A stretch of DNA of 64,000 bases from Haloglomus salinum (GCF_024298825.1 NZ_CP101153.1:496001-560000), one strand, 5' to 3'. Shown: positions 16,623-26,126, numbered from the stretch's first letter. Program-made: numbers and translations. The notes: generated by a model from the letters alone, not told the origin.

Positions 16623-17099
16623 TCAGCGGCCGAACCGCCGCCGAACGAACACGCCAGCGACCCAGCCCGCCGCGCCGACGACCGCGCCGACGGCGTTGGC
16701 GGCGGCATCGAGCAGGTCGAACGTCCGGTACGGGATGGGGAACTGGACGCCCTCTATCGCGAGGCCGTAGGCCGTGGCCACGACGACGGCGAGCAGGGCC
16801 ACCCGGGCGAGCGGACGCTCCCGGAGCGCGTTGCCGGGCAATCGCTCCGGTTCGAGCGTTGCGAGCCCGACGGCGAGCGACGCCGCCAGCGTCGCGTACG
16901 TGAGCCCGTGGAGCATCTTGTCCGCCGGGAGGCCGAACACCGGCGGGGCCGGTGGACCACCACCCGGGTCGCTCACGCTCGCGACGAGGACGAACCCGGC
17001 CCACGTGACGGGGGCGAGGCGTCGTCCCCAGCGTGAGCCACTCGCGAGAGGTCCGGAACCGGGCACGGCCGGGCGCACGGCCACCCGGCTCATGACCAT
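16623..17099 (-). CDS. VanZ-like membrane protein
   Basis: About 158 residues with four predicted helices and VanZ-like features: PADKMLHGLTYATLAASL in the middle and AIEGVQFPIPYRTFDLLDAAANAVGAVVG near the end. VanZ-like proteins are small membrane proteins of uncertain function, linked in some bacteria to glycopeptide tolerance and in archaea simply conserved. Starts are possible at 17213, 17099 and 17093; I favour the ATG at 17097-17099 because the more distal part is Pro/Gly/Arg-rich and not helix-like. Confidence 0.72.
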   Translation of the reverse strand: MVMSRVAVRPAVPGSGPLASGSRWGRRLAPVTWAGFVLVASVSDPGGGPPAPPVFGLPADKMLHGLTYATLAASLAVGLATLEPERLPGNALRERPLARVALLAVVVATAYGLAIEGVQFPIPYRTFDLLDAAANAVGAVVGAAGWVAGVFVRRRFGR

Positions 17100-17338
17100 G
17101 ACGGTCCCGGGCGACCCCTCGTTCCGGGGCCGTCCCGGCGCGTCTCCCACGTTCGGACTGTGACGGGTTCCGGTTTCGCGGCTGCCGGGTGAGTGGTCGT
17201 GTCGGTCGGTCACCCAAGCCCCACAAATAGCGGCCGGCCATCGACGGTACCGACACCCGAGATGTAACCTCTTTCAGTTACGCATACGTGGCAATTTCTA
17301 ACACGCCAGCGCCCCAACTGTATCGATACTGGTTCACC

Positions 17339-19282
17339 ATGACAGATCTCGGCGGATTCCAGGACCACGTCGCCCGCGTCGACCTCTCGGAGGGGTCGGT
17401 GGGCTACGAAAGTGTAGACGACGAGGACGCGCGCAAGTACATCGGCGCGCGCGGCCTCGGTGTGAAGTACGTCTTCGATCAGGGGCCCGACGTGGACCCG
17501 CTGGGCGAGGACAACCTCCTCGCGTTCATGAACGGCCCGCTCACGGGGACGCAGGTGACGATGTCGGGGCGCATCGCCATCTGTACGAAGTCCCCGCTGA
17601 CGGGGACGGTGACGGACAGCCACCACGGCGGCTGGTCCGGTGCGCGGCTCAAGTGGGCCGGCTTCGACGGCCTCCTGTTCGAGGGGCGCGCCGACGAGCC
17701 GGTGTACGCCTTCGTCGAGGACGGCGAGGTCACGCTCCACGACGCCTCCGACCTCTGGGGCAAGGGTGTCCACGACACGATGGAGGCACTCGAGGAGCGC
17801 CACGAGGGCGCCTACGGCAAGAACCTCTCCACGATGGCCATCGGGGAGGGCGGCGAGAACGAGGTGAAGTTCGCCTGCATCATGAACGAGGACGACCGCG
17901 CCTCGGGCCGGGGCGGGACCGGCTGCGTGATGGGTAACAAGAACCTGAAAGCCGTCGTCGTGAAGTCCACGACGAAGATGCAGAAGCCGGCGGACCCCGA
18001 GACGTTCAAGAAGGGTCACCAGCAGGCGATGCAGCTCATCCAGGAGTCCGAAGTGACGGGCCCGAACGAGGGCGGGCTCTCGCTGTACGGGACGAACGTC
18101 CTGATGAACGCGACCGAGGAGATGTCCGGGCTCCCGGCGCGCAACGGGAAGTACACGTCAACGAGCGACGCCCGTGACGACGGCTGGGGCGCCGACGACT
18201 TCGACTCCGAGCGCGTCTCCGGCGAGAACGTCCGCGAGAACATCCTCGTCGACGAGCCGACCTGTCACTCCTGCCCGGTCGCGTGCAAGAAGGAGGTCGA
18301 GGTCGACGTGATGCACAAGGGCGAGGAGCTGAACGTCCGCACGGAATCGTACGAGTACGAGTCGGCGTGGGCGCTCGGCCCCAACTCCGGCCACACCGAG
18401 CGCGACGACATCGCGCTCATGCTCCAGCGCTGCAACGACCACGGCATCGACACCATCGACGCCGGCAACACGATGGCGATGGCGATGGAGATGACCGAGG
18501 AGGGCAAGCTGGACGGCCTCGGCGACGGCATCGAGTGGGGCGACACCGAGGAGATGGTCGAGATGCTGACGAAGATCGCCACCCGCGAGACGGAGCTCGC
18601 GGACCACCTCGCCGAGGGGCCGAACCACCTCGCCGAGGAGTTCGACGCCCACGAGAACTCGCTGGCCGTCAAGGGCCAGTCGATGGCCGCCTACGACCCG
18701 CGCTGCATGAAGGGGATGGGCATCGGCTACGCCACCTCGAACCGTGGTGGGTGTCACCTGCGCGGCTACACGCCCGCCGCCGAGATTCTCGGCATCCCGG
18801 AGAAGGTCGACCCGTACGCCTGGGAGGGGAAGGGTGAGCTGTGTGCCACCTTCCAGGACATGCACGCCATCTCCGACTCGTTCGACATCTGCAAGTTCAA
18901 CGCCTTCGCGGAGGGCGTCGAGGAGTACGTCCTCCAGTACAACGGGATGACCGGGCTCGATGTCGGCGAGGAGGAACTCATGCAGGCGGGCGAGCGGGTC
19001 TACAACCTCGAGCGCTACTACAACAACCTCAACGGGTTCGACGGCGAGGACGACTCGCTGCCCGAGCGGTTCCTGCCCGACGAGCCCGGCTCCATCCCGG
19101 GCCAGGGCGCCTCCGAGGGCGAGGTCTGTGAACTCGAACCGATGAAGGAGGAGTACTACGAGCACCGCGGCTGGGTCGACGGCGTCGTTCCCGACGAGAA
19201 ACTGGACGAGCTGGACATCGAGGTCGGGCCCGGCACGGGTGTCTCCGCGGGCAGCGGCGCGGCCGCGCCCAGCGACGACTAA
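17339..19282 (+). CDS. Aldehyde ferredoxin oxidoreductase family tungsten enzyme
   Basis: A 647-residue AOR-family protein. The N-terminal domain binds tungstopterin (ARGLGVKYVFDQG; SHHGGWSGARLKWAGFDGL; NEDDRASGRGGTGCVMGNKNLKA). The 4Fe-4S ligands are in CHSCPVAC (Cys309, 312, 316) with the fourth in DICKFNAF (Cys518), close to the spacing in Pyrococcus AOR. It would oxidise an aldehyde or related substrate with ferredoxin as acceptor in the cytoplasm. The substrate is unknown; haloarchaea have several paralogues. The C-terminal 20 residues are Gly/Ala/Ser-rich. I chose the ATG at 17339 (MTDLGGFQDHVARVDL); an in-frame GTG at 17288 would add an unlikely leader. Confidence 0.92.
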   Translation: MTDLGGFQDHVARVDLSEGSVGYESVDDEDARKYIGARGLGVKYVFDQGPDVDPLGEDNLLAFMNGPLTGTQVTMSGRIAICTKSPLTGTVTDSHHGGWSGARLKWAGFDGLLFEGRADEPVYAFVEDGEVTLHDASDLWGKGVHDTMEALEERHEGAYGKNLSTMAIGEGGENEVKFACIMNEDDRASGRGGTGCVMGNKNLKAVVVKSTTKMQKPADPETFKKGHQQAMQLIQESEVTGPNEGGLSLYGTNVLMNATEEMSGLPARNGKYTSTSDARDDGWGADDFDSERVSGENVRENILVDEPTCHSCPVACKKEVEVDVMHKGEELNVRTESYEYESAWALGPNSGHTERDDIALMLQRCNDHGIDTIDAGNTMAMAMEMTEEGKLDGLGDGIEWGDTEEMVEMLTKIATRETELADHLAEGPNHLAEEFDAHENSLAVKGQSMAAYDPRCMKGMGIGYATSNRGGCHLRGYTPAAEILGIPEKVDPYAWEGKGELCATFQDMHAISDSFDICKFNAFAEGVEEYVLQYNGMTGLDVGEEELMQAGERVYNLERYYNNLNGFDGEDDSLPERFLPDEPGSIPGQGASEGEVCELEPMKEEYYEHRGWVDGVVPDEKLDELDIEVGPGTGVSAGSGAAAPSDD

Positions 19283-19283
19283 G

Positions 19284-19480
19284 AGCGTTTTTCCCGCTCG
19301 GGTTCGCCAGCAGATCCGGCGAACCACTCGCGGTCGTGGAATCGCTCCGCGATTCCACGGGCAATCGGAACGCGGAGCGTTCTGATGACGGCAGAAAACG
19401 TTCAGAAAAAGGCCGGCACTCCGGTCGCCTCCGGCGACCTCCGTGCCGGTGAAACCGCGCCTGCGGCGCGGTATGCCGGA
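19284..19480. repeat. Palindrome cluster after the AOR gene
   Basis: Directly after the AOR stop is a T-run (gcgtttttcccgc), then gttcgcc/ggcgaac, an 11-bp stem cgtggaatcgc/gcgattccacg (about 19335-19358), gccggcac/gtgccgg enclosing ggtcgcc/ggcgacc (about 19412-19451) and ccgcgcc/ggcgcgg. The first T-run could be a transcription terminator. No gene is present. Confidence 0.55.
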
Positions 19481-19514
19481 CAACCGTGAACTGTTTCCGA
19501 GCCGTACTCCGAGG

Positions 19515-21035
19515 TCACTCCAGCAGCGACTCGCCGGTCATCGCCTCGGGCTGGTCGAGACCTATCCGGTCCAGCAGCGTCGGCGCGAGGTCCGCCAGGA
19601 CGCCCCCATCTCGGACCTCCACGCCCCCGTCGCCGCCCTCGGGCGGCAGCGAGACGAACGGGACCGGGTTCGTCGTGTGGGCCGTGTGCGGGTCCGCTTC
19701 CGTCCCCATGTCGTCGGCGTTACCGTGGTCGGCCGTGACCAGCACGTGCGCGCCGGCGTCGTGGCACGCGGCCACCAGCCGCCCGAGCTGTTCGTCGACG
19801 GCCTCGACAGCGGCGACGGCCGCGTCGAAGTCGCCCGTGTGCCCGACCATGTCCGGATTGGCGTAGTTCAGCACGAGCGCGGCCGGGTCCTCGCGCTCGA
19901 TGCGGCCGACGACCGCGTCCGTGAGTTCGGGCGCGTGCATCTCCGGCTGCTGGTCGTACGTCGCCACATCCGGACTGTCCACGATTTCGCGCTCCTCACC
20001 ATCGAACGCGACCTCACGACCCCCGTTGAGGAAGTAGGTGACGTGGGCGTACTTCTCGGACTCGGCGGCCCGAAGCTGTGTCAGGCCCGCGTCCGCGAGC
20101 ACCTCGCCCAGCACGTCCGCGGGCTGGTTCGGCGGGTACGCCACCGGCAGGTCGAACGTGGCGTCGTACTCGGTCATCGTCACGACCCGGGTGTCGGGCG
20201 GCGAGGTGTCGAGGTCCCATTCCGGGCGGATGTCCGCGAGCATCCGGACCAGTTGCCGGGCGCGGTCGGCCCGGAAGTTGAAGAAGACCACCGCGTCGCC
20301 GTCCGAGAGCGCCGGCGCGTCGTCGACGAGCGTCGGCTCGACGTACTCGTCGGTCGTGTCGCGTGCGTAGGACCGCTCGACCGCCTCGACCGCGGAGGCG
20401 GCCTCGTGTGGCGCCTCGCGGTCGACGATGGCGTCGAAGGCCCGCTTCGTGCGCTCCCAGTTCTGGTCGCGGTCCATCGCGTAGTAGCGGCCCGTCACGG
20501 TGGCGACGTGGCCGGTGCCGTACTCCTCGGCGACGGCCGCGAACTCTTCGAGGAAGCCTGCACCCGAGGTCGGGGCGGTGTCCCGCCCGTCGGTGAAGGC
20601 GTGGGTGACGGCCGGCACGTCCTGGCGGTCGGCGAGTTCGACGAGCGCGTGGAGGTGTTCCTGCATCGAGTGGACCCCACCGTCGCTGAGCAGCCCCATG
20701 AAGTTGACGTGCCCGTCGTTCCGGTCGGCGTACTCGAACGCCGACACCAGCCGGTCGTTCGTGAAGAACGACCCGTCGGCGATGTCGTCGGAGACGCGGG
20801 TCGAGTCCTGCTTGACGACGCGGCCCGCCCCGATGTTGAGGTGGCCGACCTCGCTGTTGCCCATCTGTCCCTCCGGAAGACCGACCGCGCGGCCGTGGGT
20901 GGTGAGCGTCCCGGACGTGCCGGTCTCGCGATAGCGGTCGAAGTTGGGCGTGTCGGCCGCCACCACGGCGTCTCGCCCGCTCTGGTCCTCGGGGGCGAGC
21001 CCCCAGCCGTCCAGCACGATGAGCGCGCCTCGCAT
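19515..21035 (-). CDS. gpmI: 2,3-bisphosphoglycerate-independent phosphoglycerate mutase
   Basis: A 506-residue alkaline-phosphatase-superfamily enzyme interconverting 3- and 2-phosphoglycerate. Metal and nucleophile motifs are visible: LDGWG at the N-terminus, MGNSEVGHLNIGAGR with the catalytic Ser, FTDGRDTAP, NFRADRARQL and YANPDMVGHTGD, and the late metal site VTADHGNADDM. The length equals bacterial-type iPGM (about 510), not the shorter archaeal apgM type. The ATG at 21033-21035 is the natural start (MRGALIVLDGWG). Confidence 0.95.
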   Translation of the reverse strand: MRGALIVLDGWGLAPEDQSGRDAVVAADTPNFDRYRETGTSGTLTTHGRAVGLPEGQMGNSEVGHLNIGAGRVVKQDSTRVSDDIADGSFFTNDRLVSAFEYADRNDGHVNFMGLLSDGGVHSMQEHLHALVELADRQDVPAVTHAFTDGRDTAPTSGAGFLEEFAAVAEEYGTGHVATVTGRYYAMDRDQNWERTKRAFDAIVDREAPHEAASAVEAVERSYARDTTDEYVEPTLVDDAPALSDGDAVVFFNFRADRARQLVRMLADIRPEWDLDTSPPDTRVVTMTEYDATFDLPVAYPPNQPADVLGEVLADAGLTQLRAAESEKYAHVTYFLNGGREVAFDGEEREIVDSPDVATYDQQPEMHAPELTDAVVGRIEREDPAALVLNYANPDMVGHTGDFDAAVAAVEAVDEQLGRLVAACHDAGAHVLVTADHGNADDMGTEADPHTAHTTNPVPFVSLPPEGGDGGVEVRDGGVLADLAPTLLDRIGLDQPEAMTGESLLE

Positions 21036-21138
21036 TCGTTGGTCGGTGCTCGGATACCGGTAGGTAAGGACGTGTCGGAAGCGGTCCCGACTCGGGCGAC
21101 GACCCCCGCGACGACGAAGAAAAGGCCCAACGAAGCCA

Positions 21139-21395
21139 CTACCACGACCATCCCGTAGTGTACCGGACCTGCTTGCGGTTCGCGGCCTCGAGGTCCTGCT
21201 CCCACTCCCGGCCGTCGACCCGGTTGCGGGCCCTCGACATCGGGTCGCTGACCGTGTAGCGCGCGACGGCACGGGGAGAAGGCCGAGGACCACCGCGGGG
21301 AGTATCATCGCGGAGGTCCCCCGCGTGCGGTCGAACAAGCGTCTCGTGCTCTCGGCGGCGGCCTGGGTGCCGCCGCCGGCCGCTCCGGCCGTCAT
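21139..21395 (-). pseudogene. Small membrane protein gene with a likely frameshift
   Basis: Two adjacent minus-strand frames join into one plausible protein. The first (from ATG 21393-21395) gives ESTRRLFDRTRGTS then a hydrophobic helix AMILPAVVLGLL. One base shift near 21275 continues as VARYTVSDPMSRARNR and EWEQDLEAANRKQVRY, ending at 21139. Adding one base in the ...ccccgtgccgtcg... stretch restores a continuous frame. Each half has the expected codon bias; neither is convincing alone. I do not recognise the family. It could be a real decay event, a sequencing error or coincidence. Confidence 0.45.
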
Positions 21396-21521
21396 CTCGT
21401 GTTCTCACCCGCGATTTCCGAACTGTAGCGGCTGTTCAACTTCGGATTCGAAGTGGAAACCGCATTGAATCCGGGGCGTGTACCTGTAATTAGAACCCGG
21501 GATATCCCCGGGGCACCCACG

Positions 21522-21905
21522 ATGTCCACCAACACCTCCAACAGTCGGCTCCTGACGCTCGTGCTCGTCCTGCTCGGTATCCTCGTCCTCGTCCCGCTCC
21601 TGTTCATGGGGCTCGGGATGGTCGGCTACGGCATGATGGCCGGCTGGGGCGGGACGACGTGGGGCGGGCATATGTGGGGCGGCGGGACCGGGATGACGGG
21701 CGGGATGTTCCTGCTCGCGATCCTGCTCCGACTCGTGCTCCTCGCCGGCCTCGTCGGTGGCGGGTACCTGCTCTACCGGACGCTGACGGCCGACAGCGAG
21801 GGCGGTGACACCGCGCTCGAGGAACTGCGGCTGGCATACGCCCGCGGCGACCTGAGCGACGAGGAGTTCGAGCGGCGCAAGGAGACCCTCGAACGCGAAG
21901 ACTGA
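21522..21905 (+). CDS. SHOCT-domain small membrane protein
   Basis: A 127-residue protein. A first helix (LLTLVLVLLGILVLVPLLFMG) is followed by a glycine/methionine/tryptophan-rich stretch (GYGMMAGWGGTTWGGHMWGGG), then a second helix (LLAILLRLVLLAGLVGGGYL) and a C-terminal SHOCT motif (ALEELRLAYARGDLSDEEFERR). SHOCT is a short helical pair of unknown role at the ends of many membrane and oligomeric proteins. The ATG at 21522 gives a sensible N-terminus; an earlier GTG-type start is possible. It is 6 bases from the next gene, so probably co-transcribed. Confidence 0.88.
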   Translation: MSTNTSNSRLLTLVLVLLGILVLVPLLFMGLGMVGYGMMAGWGGTTWGGHMWGGGTGMTGGMFLLAILLRLVLLAGLVGGGYLLYRTLTADSEGGDTALEELRLAYARGDLSDEEFERRKETLERED

Positions 21906-21911
21906 CCCCGG

Positions 21912-22574
21912 ATGGCCGACGCCGCCCTCCACTCCAACACGGCCCCAGCGCTGCCGGCGTGGCTCGACGCCTACACCACCGTCGCCCTGTACGGCCTCGT
22001 ACTCGGGACCGTTCTCTCGCTCGCGGCGTTGCTCACGAACCCCGTCCCCGACCCCTCGTTCCCCTGGGCGACGCTGCCCGCATCGTTCCGACTGCCGGTC
22101 ACCCAGCCCCGCATCGAGCACTGGCCGGTCACGTACACGGTCGGCATCTGGTTGTGGATTCTCGGGTTCCCGGCGCTGTTCCTCGCCGGATACCGACGCT
22201 ACGGCTCGCGTGCCCGTCGGTCCGCGACGAGGTGGCTCGTCGGGCTCCCGGCGGCCGCGATGCTCGGCTGGACGACCTACTGCCGGCTGTTCTGGCCGAA
22301 GCTCTCCCCGCCGACCTGGAACGCCCCCTCCTACACGCTGGTCTGCTGGCTGTACTGCTCGTCGTACGACCCGCTCTGGAGCAACCTCGCGTACCTCGTC
22401 GCCGGCCTGGGCCTCGTCGCGACGGGGCTGGCGTGGCGCGACGACGACACGACCCGGTACGCGCTCGTCGCCTTCGGCGTGCTCGCGCTTCCGCTGGGAC
22501 TGCCGGCGCTGTACGAGGGGTATCGACGGTTCCGGGGCGGCGGCGAGGGCCGGCCGGTCACGGTGGGCGCCTGA
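21912..22574 (+). CDS. Haloarchaeal membrane protein of unknown function
   Basis: A 220-residue protein with about five predicted helices, at residues 20-42, 73-93, 104-122, 155-175 and 183-200. A loop near 122-150 has several Trp/Cys/Pro residues (TTYCRLFWPKLSPPTW; CWLYCSSYDPLWSN). I do not recognise the family. It directly follows the SHOCT gene and ends one base from the convergent NUDIX gene. Confidence 0.8.
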   Translation: MADAALHSNTAPALPAWLDAYTTVALYGLVLGTVLSLAALLTNPVPDPSFPWATLPASFRLPVTQPRIEHWPVTYTVGIWLWILGFPALFLAGYRRYGSRARRSATRWLVGLPAAAMLGWTTYCRLFWPKLSPPTWNAPSYTLVCWLYCSSYDPLWSNLAYLVAGLGLVATGLAWRDDDTTRYALVAFGVLALPLGLPALYEGYRRFRGGGEGRPVTVGA

Positions 22575-22575
22575 G

Positions 22576-23208
22576 TCAGACCGGAAACTCGGCGTCGGCC
22601 TCGACCTCGCGGTCCGGTTCGGGCGGCATCTCCCAGTCCGTCGTGAGTTCGAGGAACTGCACCAGCATCCGGCCGGTCGCCCCCCACACGGTGTAGCCGT
22701 CGACCCGGAAGTAGTGGAGTCGGATGTCGCCGTAGTGTGGGTGGTCGCGGCGCTCGGAGTCGTAGTTCGTGCGGTCGGTGAGGTCCTCGACCGAGAGCGC
22801 GGCGACCTCGGCGACCTCGCGGGTATCGCAGGGCTGGTAGCTGGCGTCCGGGACGCGCGCGACGTACGGCCGGACGGCGTAGCGGGTGACGGTGCGGATG
22901 TCGTCCAGCCGCCCGACCACGTCCGCGTTCGCCGGCTCGACGCCGACCTCCTCGCGGGCCTCGCGGAGCGCCGTCCCCTCGAGGTCGGGGTCCACGTCCT
23001 CGCGGCCACCCCCCGGAAAGCTCATCTGCCCGGCGTGCTCGCCGAGGTCGTCCTGGCGCTTGATGAACAGCACGTGCGGGTCCTCGGGGACGCCGCCGTG
23101 AGGCCACTCGTCGTTGCCGGGGTCGACCACCGACACCAGCACGCCGGCCTCGCGCTCCTCGTCCGTCACCGAGACGGGGTCGTGCCGGATTACCCGGGAC
23201 AGGTCCAT
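22576..23208 (-). CDS. CoA-pyrophosphatase-type NUDIX hydrolase
   Basis: A 210-residue NUDIX protein. The motif is GGGREDVDPDLEGTALREAR followed by EEVGV, preceded by MSFPGG, the arrangement of the NudL/CoA pyrophosphatase subgroup that splits CoA into 3',5'-ADP and phosphopantetheine. Supporting features are VLFIKRQDDLGEHAGQ before the motif and DDIRTVTRYAVRPYVA after it. I chose the ATG at 23206-23208; a GTG two codons earlier is also open. It is convergent with the membrane gene to the left and divergent from the arylsulfotransferase-like gene. Confidence 0.88.
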   Translation of the reverse strand: MDLSRVIRHDPVSVTDEEREAGVLVSVVDPGNDEWPHGGVPEDPHVLFIKRQDDLGEHAGQMSFPGGGREDVDPDLEGTALREAREEVGVEPANADVVGRLDDIRTVTRYAVRPYVARVPDASYQPCDTREVAEVAALSVEDLTDRTNYDSERRDHPHYGDIRLHYFRVDGYTVWGATGRMLVQFLELTTDWEMPPEPDREVEADAEFPV

Positions 23209-23354
23209 ACCCACGGTAGCGCGTGCGCCGTCTTAACGCCCTCGGCGACCGTGAGGGGGAGAGGGTAGCGGTGGGGGAGTCGGGGGGGTGGTGCTTTCGA
23301 CGGCCGGGAACCCGGAACCACAAGAGACAGATAGGCGCCTTCCCCAGCGCGGGT

Positions 23355-24797
23355 ATGGAATCGGTCTCCGAGCGCCTGCGTGCCCGCCTCACGGGGGCGC
23401 GACGGCGCCTCGCCGAATCGCGGGCCTGGCGCGCCCGCGCGGCCCTCCTCGTGGTGCTGCTCCTCCTGCTGAGCCCGACGGTCGTCTCCGCGGCCACCGA
23501 CCGCGGCACCCGGCTCGGGCCGGGCACGGTCGAACAGCCCGCCGAGAACACGACCTACGTCTCCGTCCAGGGGTTCCACTTCAAGGGCGTCGGCAACGCG
23601 AAGAAGCCGGCGCGCGTCGTCGCCGCCGCCGGGGACGCCCAGGGTCGCCAGCTCATCTCCGGTGTCGACAACGACCTGCCGTTCCCGGCCCGCTGGTTCT
23701 ACGACACCGACCCGCTGCCGAACGGGAACCTGCTCGTGACCAGCACGAACCCCGGCGGGACGGTCGTCTTCTCGTACGACCCCGCGGCCGACGAGGTGGC
23801 GTGGTCCGAGTCGTTCGACTTCCACGACACCCACGACGTCGACCAGATCAACGGCGACCAGTTGCTCATCGCCAACATGCGCGAGTACGAGGACGGCGTC
23901 TCGAACGACCGCATCCTCGTCTACGACCGCGGCAACGACTCGGTCGTCTGGGAGTGGACGTTCAACCAGCACTACCCCAACTCGACCGAGGGCGGCTTCA
24001 AGCCCGACTGGACCCACGTCAACGACGTGGACAAGGTCGGTGACGGTCGCTACCTCGCATCCCCGCGCAACTTCGACCAGGTCATCCTCGTGAACCGCTC
24101 GACGAACGACATCGAGTACCAGCTCGGCAGCGACGGGAACCACTCCCGGCTGTTCGAGCAGCACAACCCCGACTTCTGGGTGGACGAGCAGGGCAACCCG
24201 ACCGTCCTCGTCGCGGACTCCGAGAACGACCGCGTCGTCGAGTTCACCCACGAGGACGGCTCGTGGGAGGAGGTCTGGAGCGTCGGGGGCTTCAACTGGC
24301 CCCGCGACGCCGACCGCCTCCCCAACGGGAACACACTCGTCACCGACTCGCTCAACCACCGGGCCGTCGAGATAACGCCCGAGGGCGAGGTCGTCTGGGA
24401 GTTCTACGCGGCGTGGGCCCCCTACGACTCCGAGCGCGGGGCGCCCGGCTCGAACGGCCCGTCGATGGCCGCGCTGGGCGAGTCCGGCAGTCACGAGGTG
24501 ACCGGCGGCGCCGGCGAGGGCCCGGCCTCGCAGGAGACGTTCCCGGACTGGCTCCGTGGCTCGACGGCCGGCACCCCGGTCGAGTCGTTCGGGGAGGAGG
24601 TCGCCGACCGCTACCAGCATATCACGCCGTTCCTCCGCCCGGTCTGGATGTCGTCGTGGGCGCTGCTGGGGGTCTTCCTCGCCATCCCGCTGCTCCTGGG
24701 CTGGGGCATCGGGGAACTGGTGTACGCCCGCCGGCGCATCGCCGCGACGCTCCGTGACCTGGCGGGACGTGGTAGCGGCTCGGGCGACCGCGTGTAG
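23355..24797 (+). CDS. Membrane-anchored arylsulfotransferase (ASST)-like protein
   Basis: A 480-residue protein. A helix near 28-47 (AALLVVLLLLLSPTVVSAA) acts as signal or anchor. The body is a beta-propeller-like repeat region with recurring LPNGNLLVTS, HDVDQINGDQLLIANM, HVNDVDKVGDG and RLPNGNTLVTDS motifs matching the arylsulfotransferase family. A second helix near 434-456 is followed by a basic tail. Most of the chain should lie outside the cell. Bacterial ASST moves sulfate between phenols. Haloarchaeal members are common but uncharacterised, so activity is inferred. The ATG at 23355 precedes the signal region. Confidence 0.85.
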   Translation: MESVSERLRARLTGARRRLAESRAWRARAALLVVLLLLLSPTVVSAATDRGTRLGPGTVEQPAENTTYVSVQGFHFKGVGNAKKPARVVAAAGDAQGRQLISGVDNDLPFPARWFYDTDPLPNGNLLVTSTNPGGTVVFSYDPAADEVAWSESFDFHDTHDVDQINGDQLLIANMREYEDGVSNDRILVYDRGNDSVVWEWTFNQHYPNSTEGGFKPDWTHVNDVDKVGDGRYLASPRNFDQVILVNRSTNDIEYQLGSDGNHSRLFEQHNPDFWVDEQGNPTVLVADSENDRVVEFTHEDGSWEEVWSVGGFNWPRDADRLPNGNTLVTDSLNHRAVEITPEGEVVWEFYAAWAPYDSERGAPGSNGPSMAALGESGSHEVTGGAGEGPASQETFPDWLRGSTAGTPVESFGEEVADRYQHITPFLRPVWMSSWALLGVFLAIPLLLGWGIGELVYARRRIAATLRDLAGRGSGSGDRV

Positions 24798-24875
24798 CCG
24801 ACAGCGACCGGCGGGCGCCCGCCGGCCCCGTCTCGCGGGCCCTTCGCTACCCTCAAACGACCTGCCCCCGCAGCA

Positions 24876-26126
24876 GTGGCCGTGTCGACCCAGAACGACC
24901 AGCAACGCACCGTCCCAGCGCGCGCCTCCGTCGCGCTCCTCGGGCTCGGGGCGCTCGCCTACGGCTGCCTGCTGTTCGCCTGGTTCTCGCTGCCGGCCTA
25001 CCTTCCCACCCTCCAGACCGAGCTCTCGCTCACGAACACGGAGGCCGGCGTCCTCGCCGGGGCGGTCCCGCTCACGTACGTCCCCATCGGCCTGTTCAGC
25101 GGCGCTCTGACCGACCGTATCGGCGGCGAGCGCGCCGTCGGTGCCGGTGTCACGCTCGTCGGCGTCGCCCACCTCGCGCGGAGCGCGGCGCCGGACTTCG
25201 CGACGATGCTGGCCGCCACGCTCCTGCTCGGTGTCGGCGGGACCGGCATCACCTTCGGGCTACCCAAGCTCGTCGCCGACCGGTTCCCCGAGCGGCTCGT
25301 GAGTTCGGCGTCGGCGGTCTACCTCGTCGGGTCGACGCTCGGTACCGCGGCGGCGTTCGGCCTCGGGCGACCGACCATCGGCCCGGCACTGGGCGGCTGG
25401 CGGCCGTTCTTCGGCGCGACGGGGGTCGCCGTCCTCGCGTTCGCCGCACTGTGGTGGGTCGCGCTGGTGCTGGCCGAGCGGTTCGGCGGCGCCGCCGACG
25501 AACGACCTAGCCCGGCGCCCGACCGGACCTCTCGCGAGTCCTCGCTCGCGGCGCTCCGGGCCGTCGCGCGCACGCCGGCCGTCGTACTGCTGGTGGTCGT
25601 CGGCTTCGTCTACCTGTTCGTCGTCCACGGCCTGCAGGGCTGGCTCACGGCAGTGCTGGAGTCACGCGGTGCCTCCCCGACGCTCGCTGCGCGTGTGACC
25701 ACGCTGCTGGTCGTGGCCCAGCTAGCGGGGACCGTGACGCTGGCGCCGCTCGCCGAACGACTGGACCGCCGTCGGGCGGCCGTCCCCGTCGCGGGTCTGG
25801 TCCTCGCTGCGGGGACCGCTGGCCTCGCGCTCGCTGTCGACCCGCTCGTCGCCGCGGTGCTGGTCGCCGGTGTCGGGTTGGGACTCGGCACCATCTCGCC
25901 GCTGCTGCGCGCGCTCCCGGTCGAACTGGAGGGTGTCGGCGCCGAGCGGACCGGGACCGCCGTGGGACTGGTGTTCGCCGTCGGTGAGATCGGCGGGTTC
26001 GCCGGGCCCGCACTGGTCGGGGCGCTCCACGACGCGACCGACTCGTTCGTCCCCGGCCTCGCTCTGCTCGCGGCGGCCGGCCTGCTCGCGGTCGGCGCCG
26101 GTAGGGCGCTCGCCCGACGCGAATAG
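24876..26126 (+). CDS. Major facilitator superfamily transporter
   Basis: A 416-residue carrier with twelve predicted helices in two halves split by an acidic/proline loop (about 207-222). The loop 2-3 signature is present (GALTDRIGGERAVGAG), and the mirror segment APLAERLDRRRAAVPVAG starts the second half. It resembles the cyanate/nitrate-type (CynX/NimT-like) branch. The substrate is unknown. Start codons are GTG at 24876 or 24882; both give a hydrophilic N-terminus of about 15-17 residues. It begins 78 bases after the arylsulfotransferase-like gene on the same strand. Confidence 0.87.
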   Translation: MAVSTQNDQQRTVPARASVALLGLGALAYGCLLFAWFSLPAYLPTLQTELSLTNTEAGVLAGAVPLTYVPIGLFSGALTDRIGGERAVGAGVTLVGVAHLARSAAPDFATMLAATLLLGVGGTGITFGLPKLVADRFPERLVSSASAVYLVGSTLGTAAAFGLGRPTIGPALGGWRPFFGATGVAVLAFAALWWVALVLAERFGGAADERPSPAPDRTSRESSLAALRAVARTPAVVLLVVVGFVYLFVVHGLQGWLTAVLESRGASPTLAARVTTLLVVAQLAGTVTLAPLAERLDRRRAAVPVAGLVLAAGTAGLALAVDPLVAAVLVAGVGLGLGTISPLLRALPVELEGVGAERTGTAVGLVFAVGEIGGFAGPALVGALHDATDSFVPGLALLAAAGLLAVGAGRALARRE

